Positions 28,022 through 40,300 of a stretch of DNA of 64,000 bases are shown here, piece after piece (the first letter of the stretch is position 1; the number at the start of each line of letters is the position of its first letter). Under the pieces are notes generated by a model. That model was not told the DNA's origin. It ran no database searches and saw only the letters and a program-made list of their open reading frames with translations. The stretch spans positions 75,054,135 through 75,118,134 of the forward strand of contig NC_082595.1 in the NCBI RefSeq assembly GCF_030936135.1. Direction: 5' to 3'. The position numbers and the translations under genes were made by a program. The DNA comes from Gavia stellata. Lineage: Eukaryota; Chordata; Aves; Gaviiformes; Gaviidae.

Positions 28022-28445
28022 ATCCTGGAGCGTAAGTCTTATGAGGAGCGGCTGAGGGAACTGGGGTTGTTCAGTCTGGAGAAGAGGAGGCTGAGGGGAG
28101 ACCTCATCGCTCTCTACAACTACCTGAAAGGAGGTTGCAGAGAGGTGGGTGTTGGTCTCTTCTCCCAAGTGACTAGCGACAGGACAAGAGGAAAGGGCCT
28201 CAAGTTGCACCAGGGGAGGTTCAGGCTGAATATTAGGAAAAATATCTTTACTGAGAGAGTGGTGAGACACTGGAATAAGCTGCCCAGGGAGGTGATGGAG
28301 TCACCATCACTGGAGGTGTTCAAGGAATGTGTGGACGTGGCATTGTGGGACATGGTTTAATGGGCATGGTGGTGTTAGCTGATGGTTGGACTTGATGATC
28401 TTACAGGCCTTTTCCAACCTTAGTGATTCTGTGATTCTGTGATTG
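28022..28445 (+). mobile_element. CR1 LINE fragment, 3' end, with intact ORF2 tail
   Basis: The last 424 bases of a CR1 element run in the + direction and end in GTGATTCTGTGATTCTGTGATT (28423-28444). An open frame through 28360 encodes [29 protein letters not shown].., then SDRTRGKG and [15 protein letters not shown], the conserved end of the CR1 reverse-transcriptase polyprotein. It differs enough from the 6.7 kb copy to be another CR1 subfamily. It is 5'-truncated and cannot move by itself. Confidence 0.95.
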
Positions 28446-31400
28446 CCATGGTTTCCCAAGTAGGATGAGGCTGCATCATACCAGGAGGAGGCAAGGGAAA
28501 AGAAGTAGGGGAGGCTTGACAAGAACCTCTTCTTAAAGCAGTGCTTTGTACAGATTTGTAGTACAATTCATTTATTTAAAGAGTGATGTCCCTTTCAGAA
28601 GCTGCCTGGGAGAGGAGGAGGGTACTGAGATAGATAGAGCTACCTGGGCTGCAAGCAAAGCCCCGCAGCTGGCCATGCATCTTGAGCTGGGGGCTATCAC
28701 CACTGCTTCATCAGCACCTGCAGCCAGGTTCCAAATGGGTATCTGGTGCCAGCACTGTATGGTGTGACCCTTGCCTGGTCTGAAGGCATTTCTGTAATAC
28801 TTTGCTCAGTCATCTTCAAGCAGCTGCTTTAAAATTGTTTCAGAAAACCAAAGTAAACACCCCTCCAGAGTGAGCGGTTTCGTTCTCCTGGATCCCGGGG
28901 AACTCAGGGAGAACGCAAAGGAGTTGACTGCAGCACAGGGGCTGCAGTGCCGCTGGCCAGCCACTGGCCTTTTGTCGGCCCCCAGCCATGCTGTGCAGCC
29001 CTTCTGCATTGCTTTGCAATCGAGAAGCCTGAAAAAATCCTCAGCCAGACTCCACAGTCATGGGACGGATGAAGAATTTGTTTGTCTGCCTAAGATCTGA
29101 CAGAGTTACAAACCTTAGAGGTACATCTCTCTCCAAGCTGATAAGGCCTCTATTTGATTTTTTTTTTTTTAAGGGATTGTCCATACCATTAAGCAAAATA
29201 CACAACAGTCAACCTATTTATGTTTGATTATAGCTTTACTTAGACCACCTGAAGCATGCAATAATTGTTCTGAAGTGCATTTGCTGATGAGCCATTTATT
29301 GTGTTTCTAAAATATAAAATACTTATGAGGGAAAAACCAACAACAAAATCCAAGAAAACATGGACAGTAGGGCTTGGTTTTTATGCTGGCACTCTTTAAT
29401 ATACAGAGTTTGCCATTCTAACAGCCAGTCCAAAATCTCCAGTTCCACTGAAATGCTTTTAAGGCATTTTAGCTTTTTTGGTTAAAGGCAGAGCACATTG
29501 ATTTCTACTTCACAGCTCCTTTTCTTTTTTTTTTTTTTTTTAAAAAAAGAAGATAAAATGCAGACACGTGGTTCTACAACTGTCATTATGACTGTCTCTG
29601 TTTTGGCATACAGTTTGATTTATGTGTTATCTTTTCCCATCTGTAAAGTGTGTTGTTTCCCTTACACACACACACATTCATATTAGAGAAAACAGAAGGA
29701 TGAAGTATGGTTTAGTGAGGCAGGATGTCAAGGCACAGTAAACACTAAAAAAAAAAAAAGAAAAGGAAAGGACTTAACAGAATAAAAGCGAGAGGGTTTT
29801 TTTTGTCTTTGGTGACAATAAAGGGTTTTGACATATGGCCTCTGTCCATGGGAACAAAAATACTTAGCCTGAAAAATCCCATAGTGGTCTGTGTGACTAA
29901 TTTTGAGTCAGATGAAAAAAAACCGTTCCAGAAAATAAGCAAATGAGTTGTTTGCAGTGCAACAAATGCCTACAGTACTAACATGAATTGCGAAATCACT
30001 GGCTGTGACTGATCAGAGTTCATTAAAAATAAATCTTGGCCCAGCAATTTTAATAAACGGAATGAGCAATAAAAGCAGAAATGATTCGCTTTTTCTCATG
30101 CAGAAAACTGTCTGATTTTGCATTTTTCACTCAGCCAAAGGATTTTTGCTAAATAAAAATGATTCTGACCTCTGATGTAAAAATTCAGGTCTCGCCTTTC
30201 GGGGGGTGAGGAGAAGATAGAAGACAGCAGCTTTGTCAACCCTTCAGAGCCTTTCAAATTCAACTTTTTCTAGAATTTATTTTGGCATTTAAGACTTTGT
30301 GGAAAAAAAAATCAAAGCCACATTTTCTGTTCTGCCTGCCGAGGAAAGGTTGCGAACACAGGCGTAAAAGAGGGCTCTGCTCACTCCCATCGAGGACAGC
30401 TCTGCTTGATGGCTGAAGGATCGCTCACGTGGAACCGAGTGTTACCTTGGCTGGAAAATTCACCACAGAGACCAAAGGCAAAGCAGTTTTGGAAACACAG
30501 ATACTGTAACGGCATTATATATGTACCTCACAAAGCCAAGGAAGGAATGGATTCATGACCTGGCCTGGAAATACAGTCTGCATTTGACTCCACTGCACCA
30601 CATGCGGAGGCTAAGAAAATTTGAAGGAAAAGGCATAAGAGTTACCAGCACTGTGCTGCTCAGAGGCACGAGCACCAAGGTGCTAATGCTGCCCCAGACG
30701 TCGGCTGCTGAAGTGCTCGAACCTCCACCTGGGGTGGAGCGGCACTTACCAACACTGGGCACAGACTGAATGCCTACAGTAGTGCTACAGGTCTAATCTG
30801 GCACCTAAACCAGAAAACCAACGAAGCTTGCTGCTTTCTGGTTCAGGAAAAAGGGAGCAAGTGGCACATAGGCACAATGCATGGGTGAAACGGTCGCATG
30901 CTTCCTCTGCATCTTTGCTGTTATTTTAATTTTCTTCCTCATACACCAACAACAGCAAATAGACAGACTCAGTCCCAGAACACAGTAACATGTCTTTGTA
31001 TTATTTGTGGCACACACAATGCAAAACAAATACGTCATTTACTAATGCTAGCACTTCTCTGGCACTGGGACACAGAGAGCAGTGAGAGTGGGTGGACCTC
31101 ACTAGTATGAGAGAACTCCAGTTACAGAAAAGCTGTCCAGAAAGCAGTAAGTAAGTGAGAAGGGGAATGAACATGGTCAGGATTTTTCTTTCCCTCCCCG
31201 CCATCCCTCCTTCCTTCCCTGCCACCTTCCTTCCCTGTTGCTGTCTCCACATAGTTCCAAGTCTGGTTGGGACTCTTGAGAAGCAGCAATCCCTGTTAGA
31301 GATCCTCTGACCCCACATACATTTCGTAGAGCAGGGAGCCAGCTCCTGAGAATTACGCTGTTCATTACAGCAGACATTTATCAGTAAAACTGCCATCAGC

Positions 31401-33683
31401 AGCAAGCTCCCTCATTAAACTAAGCATACAGAACAAGCCAAATATTGGCGTGGCAAAGATGACTGCTCTAAGCCAAGATCACACAAGCTCCAGTCAGCCT
31501 GTATCAGGCCGTTTCCACTTTTGGGTAAGGCTAGTGCTGAATTCACTGGGGAGTCAAAGAGACAAAGGTGCAGTTATCCTGCTCGAAAGCCCAATGGAGC
31601 GGGTGGAAAGTCACACACTCGTTTCAGTGTGCTTTGGATAATATCTGTAAGTGGGGAGAAGCAGGCACAGAGTACTCTTTCGACCTGCCATAGCGGCCCT
31701 GGATTTTGGGGAAATCTCTCTTTTAAATCAAAACGCTTGCAAGTGCAAACTCAGCGTGCATGTGCAAGAAGAAGTGATGCCTGGAGGGTATGGGTCTTTT
31801 ATACCCTAAGGGAAGACACTTGCTAGAATAAATGGTTTTAATAAAGTAATAATGTTTACTTTTCCTTTGCTACAGCAGAACACAGAGCACCTTCATGAAA
31901 GGTCCTCGAGGTTAAATAAACTATACTTAGTCAAATACCTTACAGTTAAAATCCAGGGTTGCTCCTGCGCATGAGATCACATCTTTGTTATTCTCCTGGG
32001 TATAATAACTTGTGCAGCTTATTTCTTTGCACGTTGTATCTCTAACTAAAGAAGGCAAGTAAACGAAAGGCTAAAGTAAGACTGACACATGCCGGCAGAT
32101 GTGTTCTTTCATCACTGGGGTTTCTCAGGTACAAGGTGTTGGGCAAGCACTGATCCTACAAGCTGCCAGCGCATGTCCAGAGGGGTACATCACACACCTA
32201 TTTTCAGGACTTCTCTTTTGAAACTGATTTTGTTTACTATTTTCATTCATTTTTTTCGTAAGTGGCAACATGATGACTAATAAATGAGGTTTTGTCTTGT
32301 AGATTTGATAGTAGCAGCCTGCTGCAATAATTCCTGTCCTTTAAGCTCCCCAGAGCAGGGGGTTTTTTTGCCTGCATTCCCTTTGGCTGTACGGCCTACT
32401 CCCTAAAATGTTCCCCCTCATTTTGATTTGACAAAGATCCCTGTTTACCCATTTTATAGGCCTTAGATGAAGGACAGTCCCTGTTTATCAAATCCAAGGA
32501 AGACTGTGGGGAGGGGAGAGCAGCACTGCTGTGTTTTTCCACACAACCTGTTACGGTAACAAGCACTCCCCCGCAATGTTTGCTGACAGATGTTCAAGGC
32601 TTGGAAAAAAAATTTGCTTTCAGCTGATGGCTGTGCCACCACTTTTGAAATAAGTGTTAGTTCCAGGCTCCTGAGTTCACGAGGGCAAAGAAATGGCAGG
32701 AGGAAAATAGATGAACTGGGTAACGAGGGGGAAGAACAAAAAGGCAAAATAAAACCTTGGTGCTGACAGAGCCGACAAACGTCATATCTCCCAGGCAGCA
32801 GGGAACACAAAAAAATAGAGCTGGATGTGAAAGAGCTGGAGCAGTGACCTTCAAACGGCTGTGTGTGTCTGACGTTAAACCACCATGGAGGTCCACACTT
32901 CCCACCAGGTCTTCTTGGACACTGACTATTTAGTTACCACATATGTGCCCTGACAGTGCCCAGGAGGAGCTGGGGATGGATATCCCTTCTCAGGGCACCG
33001 AGAGGGCATCTGTGAGGCTGTTTGAGCACAAAGTGTCCAAGGAATCTGGGTGACACTAGCAGGAGGTCTCCCATTAGGTGATCCAGTTTACCAGTCCTGG
33101 CTGTGGGTTGGGGCATAATCTTGCCCTGGACGACAGAAATTCAGTGTGCAAGGCCCAGGTCGTCACGGACGAACTTTCTGGGATGGGCAAAATCACCAAG
33201 CTCTTTGAGTCCTGCTGATGCCAGTGGGAATTAGGCAGGCAATCAGTTTGAACATGCGCTGCGTGAACTAGGCACGTCAGCAGTCTTCAGTTGCTTCTGA
33301 ATTCCTGGTCCTCAGCTAGGATTGGTTTCACACCTGGCATGGCCTGGATTTTCTCTGAGGCTACTAGAGCTTATCCAGCTATAGTCCGAGCAACTGGAGC
33401 ATGCTGAGGAGGATTAATCTATAGCAGTGAGACTTCTTGTCGTTGCCAGTTTGTTTGGTCTTGGTTTTTTATTAGGATGACAGAGGTACGTGTGTAGGAA
33501 CTGGAAATCCTGGGAGTGTATCCATTTCAACACACTGTTTGTTGGAAGGGGTTTCTCTGCTCGTGGGCAGACTGCAACAACATGAGGATAATCCCTTTCT
33601 GTCTTCGCTTCCTTCTTCCCCTGTCTCAAGTCGGCAAGAGTGACTGGAAAGACTATTCACAGTCTTTCTCAAAATTTCCCTTA

Positions 33684-33708
33684 CCTTGCTTTGCCTTGCC
33701 TTGCCTTC
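33684..33708 (+). repeat. (CCTTG)n short tandem repeat
   Basis: ACCTTGCTTTGCCTTGCCTTGCCTT holds about five units of a TTGCC motif. A smaller copy of the same motif is at 41761-41777. Confidence 0.85.
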
Positions 33709-34342
33709 TTTCCCCTCATTTTGCCATCTCAGATATCTATTAAACAGTAAAAATGCTTATTTAATCTGAGGTTCAAAGTAAACTAGCTGTGCTATCACCT
33801 TGTACATATCCCTATCTTCTCTCACAGCGTGGGAGTACTTGTTTACTCACTGCGAATGTTGCAGTGATTTGCATGGCTACTTTTAAAAAAATGAAAAAGT
33901 TTTTAAAAAAATTAATTGAAGCATTAATAATTTACCATCAAGTAGCATTCATTTTTGTGAAGTTGCAACCATACCCTAAAATGTTGTATGAGCAGCAGTA
34001 TGCTGAAGATATGAACTTCAATTTAAGACAAACAATGTCAATTTTCAGCTCTAATAATCCCTGACATTACCTGTTTAAAGGTGCAGATATGTAGCTTCTA
34101 CACTGTTATACTGGAAGATGGATTAATTCAATAAAAGTTAGCAACATGTGGGCTTTTTTTCTATGCACAACATTTTTTACAAATAATGTTCCCTAAAAGA
34201 CAGGCAAAGTTTAGATGTTTCCCTTTTCTACCGATGAATCATCCGGCCATTTGGATAGACCGAACTAATGGGAATTCCAGTAGCCTGAGCCCTGTATACC
34301 ACAGAGAAAGGCAAAGGTGCATAACGTGAGGGAGAGTGTATC

Positions 34343-34359
34343 GTGTGTGTGTGTGTGTG
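34343..34359 (+). repeat. (GT)n microsatellite
   Basis: About eight GT units are followed by GCGTGCATCCCTCCC. Confidence 0.95.
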
Positions 34360-37300
34360 CGTGCATCCCTCCCTCCACACATATATCCAGTTTTGACATA
34401 TTAAAGCAAAACTAGACAGAAGAGAAAAACTCTAGACGAGGAACTATTCATCCTGTTGTCTCTGTGGCTGTGGAGGTAATTGTGATGAACAGTGCTAGAA
34501 AAGTTTTTGAGTTTTATGGAAGTGCTTTGCCCCTACTTATTTTTTAATTGAATCCTTAGCACTTTAGTAAAGGCAACAATGTTTTCCCAGGGTGTACTGG
34601 AGGAAGAACGTCCCAAAATGGAAAAAATAAGTACAGTTTCCATGATTTATGCCATTTACTCTGCAAACATAATATGTAGAGCAGAACTTTGGCAGGTGTT
34701 AATCAGTATATTTTTCTTCGCACCAGTAGAGCTGCTTCAGCTTATACCAGCTGAGAATCTGGCTCTGTGTATTAAATAAAAAAGTGGGTCTGGCTTCCTG
34801 ATCTTTTGTAGTAGACACATAAAACTGTTGGTTATTGAGCTGTGGGCTTGAAAAGCGATCTCACTTCTCAGTATTGGCAGCAGGCTGGAGAAATGGGGAC
34901 ATGGTGTGCTGAGCTCCTGGGTAGAAAAAATGTTTTCTTTCAAACCATAACGACCTTTTTGGCCATCTGAAGGAATATGTTCAAGCTTCCTTGGCAAGCA
35001 AAGGTGGGACACTAGCCAGTTACTACATGAGGGCTTTGAAGATGGAGGGAATAATAAAAGAGGAAAAAAAATTGAAGAGGAAAATCTTTTTGTTCCCAGA
35101 TGGGTAGCTAAGGGGTAATCATTCATCCCTCTGCTTTGGAAGCAGAAACACAAATTGACCTGATACATCAAAATCAATACCTTTTTTTTTGACTGTTCCG
35201 TACCTCAGATATTGTGTCTGGTTTTTACATGACCACAAGGTTTTAAAACAGGTCCAGTTAGCTCCCGAGAGTGGCTTCAGGTGATATTTCTGATCTGTAA
35301 ATGCTTCTGGACCGAGCTCTTTGGAAGATGGTGTACACTATAATAGGTAAATCAATTGAAACCCTGCCCAATTTTCCTGACTTAATGTGGGGAAGAGACA
35401 GGACATAACTTTGGGGAAGAAATCAGAGATTCCTGGGGGAAAACAGGAACATGTTTTGGCAGAAATTATACAGATGCACATGTGTATTAGTAATAGAAAC
35501 TGTCACTTGCAAACAGCTGTTGTCAGAAAAAAACAAGTGAAAAAGTAGGTAGAAGCCGGAGGGAAATTGAGGACCTATAGAAATGTATGTGCACTATTTA
35601 TTTTTTCTGATCCTTAAACAAACTTCATTTAATCAAGACGATTACTCAGGACATGCACAGAGAAGTGCTGGTTCTTATGCAATGAAACATGAAACAAGAT
35701 TCTCATAATGTGAAGCTTCTCTGAGATCTTAAGGTCACAAAAAAGTGAGCTTTATATAACAAATTTTGGGGGAAAGAATATGAAAGCTTGATGGGTTTCA
35801 ATGTCAAAGTCTGGTGTCCACTGACTGAATGCTTAGATGTTGCAATTGTTTGTTTTGGAAGGAATACACTTTTGAGTATACAGAGCACACTATTTTAAAG
35901 ATTAGATCTTTCCTTAATAAGCAATATTTTCTTAACCCAGAATTTTATTATATCAGCGTGATCTTTAAATGATGTTTTCTGTTATTAGAGTTTGACCTAA
36001 ACTCCTAAATAGCTCTATTATGTCCAGCGACCTCATTCTTACTGGGTTTTACAGGTCAGTGGTGAATTAAGCAGCCAGCTTCCTGCTAATTAATCCTATT
36101 TAATTAAAGAACTGTTAGACTGCATTATCTTATCACTGTTAAAAGGAAGTTTTTACAGGATTGGCACCAGATTACTGTTATGAATGACAACCCTCCATCC
36201 AACGTTGACATACAGTACACGAGCAGAAAGGTAGAAGAGCAGAAAAAGAGGTTGGCACACAAATGCCGTCGTCTTCTTCAGTGTTTCCCCATGACGTGAA
36301 CAATTAGAGTTATTCCAGCACCCAGATGGCTTTGAAATTACACAGCCCCCCAATCTTCCTGCCCGGCAAGGTACTGCATTTTGGTATGCCAGAGTCCAGG
36401 TGTCTTGTCAGAAACCCAAGCCCCCAGTTGGTGTGACTGCAGATGGGAGAGACAGACGAAACCAATGGTGTATTTGCGTGCATGGTCCTTGTTTTACTCC
36501 AGAATAGTAGCGACCCGACAAACTGAAACCCACTCTGTGGCAGGAAGCGTCTCTCAAAATAGCTGCTACTGAGATTGCACAGCTTGCTATAACTGTGAGG
36601 CCCCAGAGTGGCCTTTTCTAGGTCAAGTTTTGAAACCAATGGGTTACGTTAAATATAATGGAAGGTGAACCCTTGCGGAAAATACCTGTGAGTACATAAA
36701 AGGTAGGGCACTCAATAACTGGAAACCAGATAGCAGAAATGTATTTAGTGTTTCTAGTCCATGTTGGATGAGCTATACATGCACCAATAGGTTTATAGCT
36801 GCTTGTCTTTTATTTTTTTTTTCCTTTTTGTTTTTGCCTTTAACTGCTCACCACCATTATGCCTTTCACTACTTTACTGTTTGGTCTGGAGTGAAGTGGA
36901 CAAAGTCTATGACAGGCAGGGTTCACCCTGCCAACAGGCATATCTTGGGAGCAGGGCAGGGAGGGAGAGGAGGAAGGAGAAGGAGGTATTTATAAAGGGC
37001 CTTATTTTTACTGATATTTACGTATTGCATGAAATTTGTGGAACTACGTCTATGAAAAGTACACATTCAATAGGACAGCCTTTGGCATGGGGAAACAAGA
37101 TTAGCTGTTCTGGGGACTGTTGAACAATGGATGCATTTTTGCCTGAGCTGCTTGAAATAACCCACCCATGTGGCTCCTATATCACCCCATCCAGCATGCT
37201 TTTCCTTCGGGAGCTGCTAGCGCCCCAGCACCGGCAGTGTCTGGCCACCCCAGCTGCGGTGCCTGGCTTTGAAGAAAGGTTGGGCAGGTGCCGCTTCCAG

Positions 37301-40300
37301 GATGCTGGCAGGAACAGGCAGGGGCTGTAAAGATGGGTGTTCACTCTGCTCAGGGTAGGGAGGACCAGCGTTGGGGGAAGCCCTTAAAAACTAAAGAATG
37401 AGAAGTGAAATCATCTACGCAGAAAGTGTATGAAATCCTGGGTCCTCTCCTAGGGGCACTGAGACATTTTTGTCTGTCGGATACCATCAACGAACCCAAC
37501 CACTTGCAGTTTGTGCCTCTCCTTAGTATCAGAATAGCAAATCCTTGGTGGATATTTCAGGTGTAGCAGGGGGAAAACTGCTGCATTTGTGCTATTCGGG
37601 GTGAATAGAAAGTTTAGTTTTAACACTTTGGGCATCTCAGCCACCAAAAGAAGACATACGTTAGCTAGCAAGAGGAACAAAAGGGGCAATTGTTAAGCAA
37701 GAAGGACTACGTTAGGACATCGGCTCCACTAAAAACTGTTTCTAACAACTAAACATCCCTCATTTCCCCTCTAAAGGACCACTGCCTGCTAGAGAGTGAC
37801 CACGGGCTCCAAGCACATGCCAGGCCCAGGCCTCAGGTAGGTGTAATTAGAAACAATAGGTAGTGAAGAACTCTTTAACTGGGTCAGCAGCAGTCTCACC
37901 ATAATGTAGCAATTCTTTTAATGTAAAGAAAAGCTACCAATACCTGAATGCAAACTGACACATTAAATTACATATACCTTGTGACGAATTGCCAACATAT
38001 TCTGAAGTGTCCAAAATTAGTTTAAAGAGCCGCTTTTCAATGCCACAAGAGATACGTAAAATAAATCTCCTTCTGCACTAAATTTGCATTGGAAGACCAT
38101 AGAAAGTCCCATTTCTTTATGTAGGAATAAAAACACATGCACAAGAAAAAGAAAAAGAAACGATGAATGAGAGGGATTTAGGATACGTGAACAGCTTCTG
38201 CTGCCGTGTGACTGTAGTTTGTCTGGCCTGTGTCTGAGGGCTGCGGACATCTTCTTCATTAGTAGGTACAGAAGGATTATGAACTGCACTTAAATGTATG
38301 GCATTTGCCCAGTGATAAAAGGGAAGAATCACATATATTATGGAAAAAGTAAGAAATAGTTTGAGAAACAAATTGGTTTTGAGTTAAAAATGGTAAGTTT
38401 TGGAAGGAAGAACGTACTGGTTTTTTACCATGGCACTTTGCTTTCTTCCTCTTGAATGACTGATTAAAGATCTCTCCTTTCTTAACTAATTTCTTAGCCT
38501 AAAATGCTCACGTTTAAAAAACGCATTTTGCAAAAATAAGTAAACCAATAGGAAGTTAGATTTTGGAATTTCACCTGCACCTTTTCTATGTGGCTGGATT
38601 CAATCACTTCTGCCTTTGTGGACCATGTGTTTGCTGTGCTGCACTGTATGATACAGCCTAACACGTGCACAGTACAATTACTTTGAGTTAAGCTGAGCTA
38701 AGTATATTCAAGTGCGCTACTTGCTTTCATCACGTGCAGTTAAAGCACCGACGTATTCAGTTCTAAAACAAGTGCCTGAGTGTTTTTTCATGCTTCTATA
38801 TCCTAAGCTGACCTGTGAAAAGCCAAGGAGTCAGATCTGTACTGTGCGGCTCCCTACAGCACAGACTTACTGAACAGCTTATTCTGGAACTCAAGTATTT
38901 GCAAATGACACATAAACCTCTAACTAAGCCTTAAACCGACCAACTTCACATTTACCGACATAGTAATTTTTAATTCTCTGCCTCATTTTGCACACCAGCA
39001 ATAATCTCATGCCTGGCAAATTGGGATGATCTGGCTTAAAAGTTCAGCTGCAGCCGTGTTAAAAAGACCAGAGGAAATGGATAGCTCATCTCTGGAAAAT
39101 GCAGCCCTTTGGAGGAATGCCAGAACTCCTTAAAAACAAATCAGCTCAGGATTACAGTTTATTAGAGGCAAAATGGTGAAATCGTTTCCAGGCTATTTTT
39201 TTTGACCCACTACTTCCACGCTGTCATTAGCAGAGAGCAGTTTTGCTCATCCCTAGTTTTATGCATTCGCCAGGTGTGGTGTTTTGAAGGGCATGTGATA
39301 ATCCTGTACTTTTAGTACGTGAGCACATAAGCAATCGGAGGCAACTACCATTAAGCAGAGTAGCTGCTGGAAGCGCTGCGAGAAGCCTCCTGGCATTTCC
39401 CTCCCAGTCCCCGGCATGTCGCCCATGGGAGAGAAAATGTAGGAGGAGGCAGCCAGAGACTAAATCTGGCAGAGCGGTTGCAGCCACCGTCAAAGCAGCA
39501 ATGGCCTTGGCATTTTCCTCAGTTAGATCTGGGTTTCCTCTGTTCCTGGCGACCGCCTCTTTGGTCAGCCTGCTCTCCTGAGCCTCAGGGCTTCTTCCTC
39601 TCTCTGCCTGCTCACCTGCTCTGCCACCTTGCTTTGGGCTTTCTGTTTGGCTTGCCATGAGGTCAATGGGGATGCCATGGGGGATGCTGATGCCCCTGCC
39701 TCTTCACAGGGCTGGCATGGCAGGGCTCAGTGCCTCTTTGGTCTCTGGGCACATCCAGGGTGAGTATGGTTCATGATAAAATGCTAAGCTTCTGAAAGAC
39801 TGAAATTTAGGTGAGGAAGGTAGTGAGTGATGAAAAGCTGCACACTTCAATTAATAGGAAAACGAAGTCACTTTGCCTGCAGGGGACCAGCTGCTTTGAA
39901 AATGTTACTGGTTTACTTACACGGGTGATATAACCTAAGACAGATGCTGGAACGATGCATGGAACAATAACATTTATTGGGCATGTGCTATTTAACAGCA
40001 ATCAAGGTGCAATTTTTCAGAGCAATAAAGTGCTGTAAATTGTGCAGTGGACACTTGCCATCCTGGAAAGATAGAAACGTATTATCTGCCTCAAGTGGGC
40101 ACACAGTGTGATGTAATCAGCAAAAAAGGGGTAATGCACCGCTCCTTCCTTGCTGTGAAATATCATTTTGGATGGCTGGTGGAGCAATGCCTAGCATGAG
40201 AAGCTCTTTCATAAGAAGTTGCCTCATCAGTGGACTTGTCAGAGACACTGGGCTCCTACCAGAAGGGTATCCTGGGATTGCTGGGAAGAGACTGATGGGA

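Noticed and set aside
28001..28360. 119-codon frame as a host gene
   Set aside because: It is the C-terminal part of CR1 ORF2, followed by the CR1 3' tail.
39227..39658. 143-codon minus-strand frame with a Glu/Arg/Gly-rich start
   Set aside because: Looks protein-like at first, but I recognise no family and there is no supporting context; it could be an exon only if RNA evidence exists.
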